From: Brachionus koreanus
Lineage: Eukaryota > Rotifera > Eurotatoria > Ploima > Brachionidae
Assembly (NCBI GenBank): GCA_016987375.1
Contig: PJRA01000493.1
Coordinates: forward strand, 1,334,461 to 1,344,655
Direction of reading: 5' to 3'
Length of the DNA: 10,195 nucleotides
Shown here: positions 1 through 9,000 of the stretch, in pieces
Numbering within the stretch: the first letter of the stretch is position 1
Layout: each line of letters opens with the position of its first letter
Notes under the pieces: generated by a model
What the model saw: the letters and a program-made list of their open reading frames with translations, nothing else
What the model was told of the DNA's origin: nothing
Databases searched by the model: none
Program-made: the position numbers and the translations under genes

Positions 1-170
1 TAAACATGAAAAAATTTTTCTGCATTTAATTTTTCATTTAAAAAACTTATTAGAAATTTGTAAAAAAATTATTTTTGAGCATGATCATAAAATTTTGATC
101 ATAAACTTCAAAATGCCAAAATTAGTTGAAATAAGACTAATCTTATTTTGAAATTTAAAATTTTTTTTTG

Positions 171-190
171 AAACTGTCTAAAACTGTCTA
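171..190. repeat. 10-bp unit AAACTGTCTA in two tandem copies
   Basis: Two identical adjacent copies are read directly in the sequence. It is probably a replication-slippage duplication in intronic DNA, with no function suggested. Confidence 0.7.
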
Positions 191-645
191 TATTGTTTTT
201 AATAATCTCTTTCCTGTACCAAGTTAAAGCTCCTTCAGAATAAAAAAAAATCAAAAATCAAAATAAAGTTAAATAGAATTGAAAGAAAATTAAAAAAAGC
301 TTTTTTAAAACAGAATGTAACAAGTGACACACAGTATAAGCATTCGGGAAAAAGAAGAAACTTTAAGAAAATCTTTTTTTTCCTGAAATATCAAATACTA
401 AAATATGCGTAACATGTCACTCTTTATTTGAATCTATATGATTAATCTAACCATTTTTTTTCATCTATCTTAATCTGAAGTATTTTTTGATAGAAACAAA
501 ATTATATTAAAAGATAGAGTTTAAAAACTTAAAATCTAAACATTTTTAATTCATAAGAAAAAAATTTAATTAATTTTCAGAAAAATAAAATTAATCGTTT
601 TATAGCAAATTTTATGTATACTTTTTCGATATTAAATAATTTTTA

Positions 646-881
646 ACACTCAAAAGCCGGAGGGGTCTTTTGAACTCATTTTGTTACTTCCTTTCTTTGT
701 TTTTTATTTAATAAATTTAACCATTTTTTATGTATGTTTTTTTTCAATCATATCTTAAATTAAAAACAAAAATTATAAAATTATTTAATCTATATTACAA
801 CATAATTTTATTTTCATTGAAAAAAAGGAAAAAATCCAGTCAAATAAAATGGGTCCAAAAATCCCTCCGGTCTTTGAGTGT
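646..881. mobile_element. Short non-autonomous DNA transposon-like element (MITE) with ~37-bp inverted termini
   Basis: The left end 646-682 begins ACACTCAAAAGCCGGAGGGG. The reverse complement of 846-881 begins ACACTCAAAGACCGGAGGGA. The two arms agree at about 30 of 37 aligned columns, including CCGGAGGG, which stands out in this AT-rich DNA. The 236-bp unit has an AT-rich core with no open frame, as in MITEs. TTAA occurs at 643-646 and at 882-885 with a one-base asymmetry, so a TTAA (piggyBac-type) or TA (Tc/mariner-type) target duplication is possible but not settled. I do not recognise the family. Confidence 0.6.
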
Positions 882-1808
882 TTAAGTGTTTTGTTCAGTC
901 TTGTTTCTAATTTTTTTCTTATTTTCTTCTGTCCTGCAATTAAAAATATAATAATACAAGCAAATAAGCATATTGTTACAAAATTTTAAAATTAAGATTT
1001 GATATCAAGTTTCAGTTGGTATTAATTTGTAAAACATTTAACATTTTCAAAATTTAAATATGAAAATTTCTTTACTTCCACTTAAAGTAAATTTTAAAAA
1101 AAAAATTTTTTCTCTTAAATTAACAATTACCTTATTTCATCAAATAGAAGAAATTTCGGTCATTTTCTTCTATTCGAAAACATTTTAGTCTAAAAAAAGA
1201 CTCAAAAAAATAAAAGAAATTCATCTTTTTTTTCTTATATTAGAAACAAGAAAATTCATGTTTTACATGGCTACGAGTTTTGAATTTTCTTTTAAACCAG
1301 TCACATTTTTTTTGAGAAAAACAACTCGGATAGATGAAAATTTTTAACTCAAATGCTAGCAAGTTTCTTTTATTTTTGTTTACTTGTATTTGATAAAATT
1401 TTATTAAAGATAGAAATTTCAAAATAAAAATTTTTTTTAAAATGCTTAGCTTATATTATAACTAAAAACTGGAGAGAAATTTTTGACTTGAGTTAATTTC
1501 GAAAATAAAATTATTAAATTAAATTTATTTGAAAAAATTAAAATTAAGCAGCATAAAATACAAAAAAATGAAATATTACCTAAACAAAAATTTTTTCTTT
1601 TAATTTATTTAATATTTGGCTTCTTATCATATCATAATAATTCAGTTATTTTTTCAACAAACATCAAATTGGTCTATTTTCGTAATTAACTCGTTAAAAT
1701 AAAAAACAAATTTTTTTTTTCACTAATTTCTAATATTTGTGGTTTTTATCTGTTTTATTTTTTTGGAATTTTTGAAATATCTAAATTAAAAATGTTTCTT
1801 TTTCTAAG

Positions 1809-3010
1809 ACAATTTATCTCAATCAAATATAAAATCAAATGGCAAAAGCGAAGAGGATCAAGAAAATGGCACAAGTCACAATTCGATTTCTTCTCAACAG
1901 ACAAGTGAATTCAACGAAATAGCTTTGAGTGAACAGCAACCAACTCAACAGGGAATAAATACAATTTCAAATTTGCAAATAGAGACAAAAAATGACGAGA
2001 GACCAGAGTCGGTGACAAGCTCTAATCTGCCCAAAGTGCATAGCTCTCACAATGCCGAAACATTTTTAAAAGATGCTAATTTGAGCATTACTGAAAAACT
2101 AGAAAAAGCTTTGATTAGTTCAGCTCCACTTTTAAAAGACATACTGGTTGAGTTCTCGCAATATTTGTCTAAAATAATAGTCGGCTCACATGGTCAAGAG
2201 TTGATTACTTCGGGCCTATCTGCTCTGCGTCAATCAAGCTCAGTAATCGAACTTGTCATGCTTCTTTGTTCACAAGAATGGCAAACTTCGTTGCAAAAAC
2301 ATGCTGGTCTGTCGTTTATTGAACTAGTTAATGAAGGTCGCTTATTGGGCCATGCAAGCAAAGATCACATAGTTCGCGTAGCTGGTGAAGCAGACTACAT
2401 TTTGAACAAATTGAGAGCCGACGATGTGAAAAAGCACTCGGACTTTGAACAATTATGTGCCCAAACCCTTCTTGAGCGAAAAGAGGAAGAAACAATTTGC
2501 GAACACTTAATCACTGCTGCTCGCAAACGCGACCATTACTTTGCCATTAAACTAAGAGATAAAATACTTAATTTAATGATGGACAAACAAGGCTGCTGGT
2601 TCAATCCGCAAAAAATTTTGACCACTTACTGGAAATTGGACAATTGGGAAGACGATATTAGACGAAGAAGAAGATTTGTCAAGAACCCAAATGGAACATC
2701 ACATCCAGAAGCTGTGCTTAAATCTTCTTTGGAAAAAGTTGAAGACGCTATCAATAGCAAAGATGAGTTTTTGAAAAAATTAAATAAGCCTGTCGCTGAC
2801 TTGAATTCTATTAATTATCTGGCCAGTGAACAATTGCATATTAGCGATGCCGAACTAGAACAGGAAGTCGCTGGCCCTATTCATTATGCAACTAAATGCA
2901 AGCTTATTTGCAATATTTGTGTCGTGTCAGGCACTTTATCCATCACATCAAACGAGTTATATTTTGAAGTGGACGAAAATGACTCTGTTTACCAAAACCT
3001 AGATCCAAAT
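1809..3010 (+). CDS. NBEA: NBEA exon A: Ser/Gln linker, DUF1088 region, start of PH-like domain
   Basis: The exon is open from the best acceptor (pyrimidine-rich tract ending CTAAG at 1804-1808). Two bases complete a codon from the upstream exon, then 400 codons run to AAT at 3008-3010, before a good donor, GTAAGC. Residues 1-85 are a low-complexity Ser/Gln/Asn/Glu linker with little expected conservation. Residues about 86-300 match the neurobeachin DUF1088 region, including LVMLLCSQEWQ near residue 147, KHAGLSFIELVNEGRLLGHA, and WEDDIRRRRRFVKNP near 279. Residue 355 onward (GPIHY, then GTLSITSNELYFEVDENDS) begins the PH-like domain, which is cut by the intron. There is no ATG at the frame's upstream end, so this is an internal exon. 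Reading on into the intron adds a short false tail ending at 3043. Confidence 0.93.
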
Positions 3011-6000
3011 GTAAGCAAAGTATTTAAATTTATTTTGATTTGATTAAACTCTCACATAGCAATTAATTTTCATTACATTTTTATTTGAAAGATAATTTGA
3101 TTGAGACAGTTAATAAAAATTGATTAGTTAGTTAGCTAGTTGGTAGTCCCTTCTTGCTTTGACATTCTAACAAGAATGTCTGAGCCCATTACTGCTTTTT
3201 GGCAGTGTGGAGCATAAGCAGCCATTTTTATTGAATTTTTTCAACGCCAACTTAAAGACTTCCTTGGATTTGGATTTTATAACACTATCAGGCAACTTAT
3301 TCCATTGAGGAACCACTCTATTCAAAAATAAAACATGTCGGACACTCACCGCACTTAAAGAAAGCTTTCCTTGTTCATTCTCATACAATTGCTTCTTAAT
3401 GTTGCTCCTATCTCTTCTGATACAGATCTAACTAAGGGACTTAGTGAGCTTAGCATTTACCAATTCAGTTAATACATCTCAATCAAATCTCTTCTCACTT
3501 GCCTTTCACTTAGTTTTGTTAGCCCCATCTTAAACAATCGCATTTCATAGTCCATAGCTCTTAAAGTCAAAGGTATTTTTGTGGCGCGTTCCTGAATTTT
3601 TTCTAATGCATTTACATTCATCTTTATACTTGGATTCCAAACTTGCACCGCAAACTCTATTTTTCCCATAAGTTTTTATCTATACTAAAAAACTTTGGCT
3701 TAAGCATTCCTATGAAACAAACATAAACATAAATAATTTGTAACCATAAAAAATAAAAAAAAACATTATTTTTATATATTTATTTAGAAACTATCTAATT
3801 TTTGATCATCCATTTGATAAATTTTACCACTGTTAACTCAAACTAAAATATTCTCGGTACTGGATTGTTCTTTTCTCATTTTTTCTTCAAGATCAGATCA
3901 TACCTCGAAGTTAAAAAAAGTTAACTCTATTGTCAAGTGTCAAGTGTTTCTTTTAATGAGTAGTAATTATATTTTGCCAATACTCTAAAAAGGAAACGCA
4001 AAAAGATATTCAATAAAAATTACAATGAAAAAATTTTGCAAAATTTTTTTTTCTTGTTGATTCTGAAGGTCAACCGCATTTTCATTTTCTTCATCTTCTC
4101 GTATTTTTTTGAGCAGATTCCTAATTATTAATAAATTCGGTCTTTCATTATTCACTGAAATCACAAGTTCTGCATCATAATACCAATTGACATGATTGTG
4201 TTTGTTGTGAATTTTATAAAATTGAATCAGATCTCCTCTCTGTCGCTTTTCTTTTAGAGTTTATAGTCCGATTAAATTAGTTAGCCCAACACTTGACTTA
4301 AAATTCAAGTTTCTATTTGTTTAAAAAAGTTCCGCTGCTTCTCTTTGTACTTGATCTAGTCTAAATATATCCTTTTTTAAATAAGGATTTCATTGTGTGC
4401 ACACATAATTCTAGATGCGGTCTAACATATATTTTGTAAAGTTGAAAAATGAGTGAGCATCCCAATACACAAATTTTTTCTTGATCATTCTAAGTATGTT
4501 GTTGGTTTTTTAACACAACTATCAATTTGATCATTCCATTTGAGTGTGTTATTCACCATTACACCAAGATCGCACTCAGTATAGTAGTCTCAGCTAATTA
4601 AGCTCTGATAAAATTCGCATTTAATATTAAGATTTCTTGCATAGCAATCTTTTAGTTGCCAATATACATTAATTTACATTTGGACTCATTGAATTTCATA
4701 TCTCAATGCTTGGACCACTCTTGTCATTGACTATTGACTCAGGATAAAATATCTTCACCACAACTGATACCCAGTTATAAACTACTAATACTAGCGCCAA
4801 TACTTTTTTTTATTAATTTTTTGATCAATCTGAACCAAGAAAGAGTTTAAACTAATTAAACTGAAATTAGTTTTAAATAAACTAAACTAACAGAAAATTA
4901 ATCCCAATTGAACAAAATCTAATGGAAGTTCGTTTCAAGAATATAAAGAGCGAGTTTAAACCAATTAAACTGAATAAAAGGGACTGGTTTTTAAAAGAAC
5001 TAAATTGAATAGAATTGAATTGGTCCTTAATCAATTCAATTAAAGGGAGTTTATACCATTTTAAACAAAAATAAATGGAATTAGTACAAATTCTATAAAA
5101 ATTAGTCCCATATAACTGAATTATAAGAGAAATTAGTGAAAATCAAGCTGAAATAAAAGGGAATTTGTACCAAATGTACTAAAACTAGACAATTAGACGA
5201 AGCCACTAGGACCTGTATAAAATCTAAAAGATTATAGTCAAAGTCACAAGAAAAAAAATCTAAATAAAAGAGCTAGTTTTTTATGAGATTATTATTTCAA
5301 CACAATAAAAAAACTTTTCAACACAAATTTAAACTGATCGTCACAAAATTAAATCTTCTCATCACAAACTTTTCAAAAAAAAGAAAAAATTTTTTTAACA
5401 CAAAATTTTATCTTCTCAGCACAAATTTTAAAAAATAGTGAAAAAATTTTTTATGTTCTTGGCTTAATTAGATTCAAAAACAAGTTGAATGAGCAAAACA
5501 AAATTGTACCAATCTTATTTAAACTTGACGAGAGATCAAATTTAGAGAGAAGCTAAAAAGCTGCACAAAATGAGTGAAAATATTAAGCTCAATTTTAATT
5601 TTTTTAATATGATTTAACATGTTATGCTACACATGAAAACATCATTTAAAGAAATTCTTAAAAATTTGTAAAAAAAAATTATGTTTGATCAAAAACTTCA
5701 ATATACCTAAATTTTTGAACTAAAAAAATAAATATTTCTCTCTATTTTGTCCATAATTAAATTAAATTTATTTGAAATTTTTTTTCTTGGAAAATTTTTT
5801 TTCAAATTCACAAAAAATTATTAGGAAAAAAAAATCTAATTTTTCAATTTTTATTTAAAGCTTTTAGCCTATGCGGACAATCTTCATGGCAAGTGGCATT
5901 TTAACGAAATTCGCGCTATATTCTCTCGTCGTTATTTATTGCAAAACGTTGGACTGGAGATATTTGTCGCCAACCGATCCAGTGTTATGTTCGCTTTTAC

Positions 6001-9000
6001 AGACAGACGAACAGTAGAAAAAGTGGTCAACATTTTGCCAAAAGTGGGAGTCGGCCCGCGCTATGGCCTGCCCCAGAATAGACACACGTCTCTGGCATCG
6101 CCACAGCAGCTATTCAGATCATCTAACATGACCCAAAAGTGGCAGCGTAGGGAAATATCCAACTTCGAGTATCTAATGTACTTGAACACGATCGCAGGCC
6201 GAACCTACAACGATCTAAATCAATATTTGATATTTCCGTGGATATTGATCAACTACGATTCTTCAACAATCGACTTGGACTCGCCAACTTCTTACAGAGA
6301 TTTGTCGAAGCCAATCGGCGCCCTAAATCCAACTAGAAAGCAATTTTTTATGGAAAGATTTCAAAATTGGGACAACACCAGCATACCGCCGTTTCATTAC
6401 GGCACCCATTATTCAACCGCTGCATTCACACTCAATTGGTTGATTCGAATCGAACCGTTCTCGACCATTTTTCTAAATTTACAAGACGGCAAATTCGACC
6501 ATGCCGATCGCACATTTCACTCGATTCAAACTTCGTGGAAAAATTGCCAACGTGACACGTCCGATGTCAAAGAGCTTGTACCAGAATTTTTCTACTTGCC
6601 AGAGATGTTTTTGAATTTGAATGGCTTCAACATGGGTCAAACTCAGGACAGGAAAAAAGTGAACGACGTTGAGTTGCCAATGTGGGCCAAAGACGCGTAT
6701 GACTTTGTGCGCATAAATCGAATGGCGCTCGAGTCCGAATTTGTGTCGTGTCAGCTTCACCAGTGGATCGATCTCATCTTCGGATACAAGCAGCGGGGCC
6801 CCGAGGCGGTCCGAAGCTGCAACGTGTTCTACTACTTGACGTACGAGGGCTCGGTTAATCTCGACTCAATCGAAGATGCGGTGACTCGCGAGGCCATCGA
6901 GTCGCAGATAAAAAATTTCGGTCAAACACCGTGTCAACTGCTTACCGAGCCGCATCCGCCGCGCAGCTCACCACTAAGCATATCGCCAATGATGTTCACC
7001 CAGCACAATGACGATGTGTGCATGATAATGAAATTTTTGTCCAATGCGCCAATTATATTCGTTAGCGCAAATACCACGTTGCCAAGCTACATAACGCCAG
7101 TGATGAGTTCACATCAATTTCAGCAGGTTATTGTAACAATAAGTTCAAAGCATGAATTTAGCATGAACAAGTACAATCCGACAGCAGCGCATCCTTCACA
7201 GTCGTCGGCTATAAACAACTACAATGCGTACAATGAGGCTGCACAGACAAATGGCAACAATCCGACTTTGGAAAGAGCTAATTCGAACTCGGGCGCTTCA
7301 ATAAGCTCACAAAACTTGAACAATCCAATAAACGCCAGTCAAACAAGTCCTCAGCTACAACAACAATTGCCTGTTATCATGGACCAATTGCTTGCATTTA
7401 ACACTGGTCTGCACAGACGCCAGCTTGGCGAAAACTTTGACGACAAGCTTAATTTTAATCACAACAATTTTATAGTCACTTATGACAATAGGTATATTTT
7501 GGCGACTGGGTTTTTTGACAAAAGCTTTCGAGTGTTTAGCACAGACTCGGCCAAAATAGCCCAAATAATCTATGGTCATTATGACTTGGTTACTTGCATA
7601 AACCGATCCGAAATGACCCAAAATGGCAATTGTTTCATAGCAACTGGATCGAGAGATTCTACTATTATGATTTGGATTTGGAATGGAGTTAAAGGTCTCA
7701 TAGTGAACAAAGATTTGTCTCAAGCCGAGTCCAATGAAAATCCGAGTCCTGGTGCTATTTTGACCGGGCACATTCGACAAATAGTTGGCGTTGTGATCAG
7801 CAGTGAACTTGGTCTAGTCATAAGTGCTAGTGAAAATGGGCCCATTCTTGTCCATACTGTTTACGGTGAGCTTTTGAGACAATTTGAAAACAAATCAGAC
7901 TTGCTCGAGGATCCAACTCAATTGTACATGTTGCCTGATGCTGAAAATGTCTGCGCTATATACAAAAATAATCATGTTGCTTTTTTTACAATAAATGGTA
8001 ACAAACTAGCCGACACTCAAATTCAAAATGATATAATTTATGTATGTAATTTTTTTTTTATTTTATTTTTTTTAAACAGCAGTTTCCAAATTGTTTTAAA
8101 CTAGACTTGTACCAAAGTCAGGAAAAAAGTCTACAAGTCACAACTTGCAGATGACTTGGAATGACTTTTTTCGAAAAAAGTCATTCAAATATATAAGAGA
8201 CTTAATTGAGGAGCGTTTAATTTTTTCTAAGCAAAATAGATTTAATTTTTTGAGAAATTTAGTTAGAATATCAAAAATTTCTAATAAAAAAAACCCAAAT
8301 TTTATTAGAATAACCACAAAAAATAAAAAAAACGCATAAAAATTTAAAAAAAAAAATTTCTTTTTTTAATTTTTAACACTAATTTGATTAAAATGACAAT
8401 AAAAATTTTTTTTTTTCTCACATTCGTTTGGACAAGCCCAGTGACTTGAATGTTCGTTATCAGATAACTGAATTTTGCCACTCATCTCACCGTTTTTTAC
8501 TTGAAAAAAATTGTTTTTTTGCATCCTTTTTTTCTACGTTTGCAATTAAAAAAAATTATTTGTCTTATGAAAACTTCAAAAAATGTTATCAGAATGATGG
8601 TTTTTAATTAGTATTTTAAATTCATCCAGTGACTCACATTCTTGGAGATATTCATATACTTTGCTAACACTTCTTAAGTTTTTTGTTAATTCTTCTGCGT
8701 TTTCGGCTGTATCATTAAATTGGTTTTCTAAAATGCTGACTGAACTTGACATTTTATTTTATCTTCCATTGTTTTTTTAAGAAAAATTTTCTTTGTTTTA
8801 TTTCCAAAATTGCATTAATTTAAGAAAATTCAATTTAATAACTATCAAAGATAAAAAATTGGAGTACTTGGTTTTAAATTAGAATTCAATTTTTAATAAA
8901 AAGTGAAGTTTTAATCAAATAAGTGTAAAAATATGAAAAATAGCGTTTTTTTTAATTTTATTTGGTGTTAATTAATTTATTTATGTAAAATCATAATATT

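Larger units (their letters stand above)
1..1808 (+). other. Non-coding AT-rich stretch, probably 3' part of an upstream NBEA intron
   Basis: No homologous or credible coding segment is visible on either strand. A 60-codon open frame near 1240-1422 on the minus strand is Lys/Phe-rich, as expected from A/T runs. The stretch ends at the acceptor of exon A. Inside it are a small element with inverted termini (646-881), a 10-bp direct duplication (171-190), and a sequence at about 54-110 related to one at 5662-5700. Confidence 0.75.
3011..5860 (+). other. 2,850-bp NBEA intron packed with repeats
   Basis: Donor GTAAGC and acceptor TTTAAAG split the PH-like domain in phase 0, between DPN and LLAY. 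The contents in order are two minus-strand LINE remnants (about 3124-3725 and 4010-4770), a degenerate tandem array (4843-5190), an ACACAAA-motif array (5296-5430), then plain AT-rich sequence to the acceptor. The intron appears to have grown by repeat insertion. Confidence 0.88.

Noticed and set aside
1240..1422. 60-codon minus-strand open frame
   Set aside because: It is Lys/Phe/Ile-rich, as expected from A/T runs, with no motif and no splice or poly(A) context.
1839..1919. ATG at 1839 as a possible start of exon A
   Set aside because: It is in a different frame from the conserved protein and reaches TAG at 1920-1922. The exon is internal.
1925..3043. TTG as a start and 3043 as the end of a free-standing 372-residue protein
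   Set aside because: The frame is open further upstream to the 1808 acceptor, and the last residues after 3010 are intron; homology continues at 5861.
6367..6555. 62-codon plus-strand open frame
   Set aside because: It is out of frame inside the BEACH coding sequence.
6479..6760. 93-codon minus-strand open frame
   Set aside because: It lies opposite the BEACH domain; an antisense shadow with no independent signal.
7355..7780. 141-codon minus-strand open frame
   Set aside because: It lies opposite the conserved WD40 coding sequence of exon B and has no recognisable motif; it is a shadow of the real frame.
8145..8339. 64-codon plus-strand open frame in the NBEA intron
   Set aside because: It starts inside the palindrome block and ends in Asn/Lys/Ile-rich low-complexity sequence; no homology is apparent.
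8576..8752. Faint likeness of the nested candidate's first residues to acyl-CoA-binding protein (LENQFNDTAEN)
   Set aside because: The resemblance covers one helix only, and the diagnostic KQATVGD and KWDAW motifs are absent.
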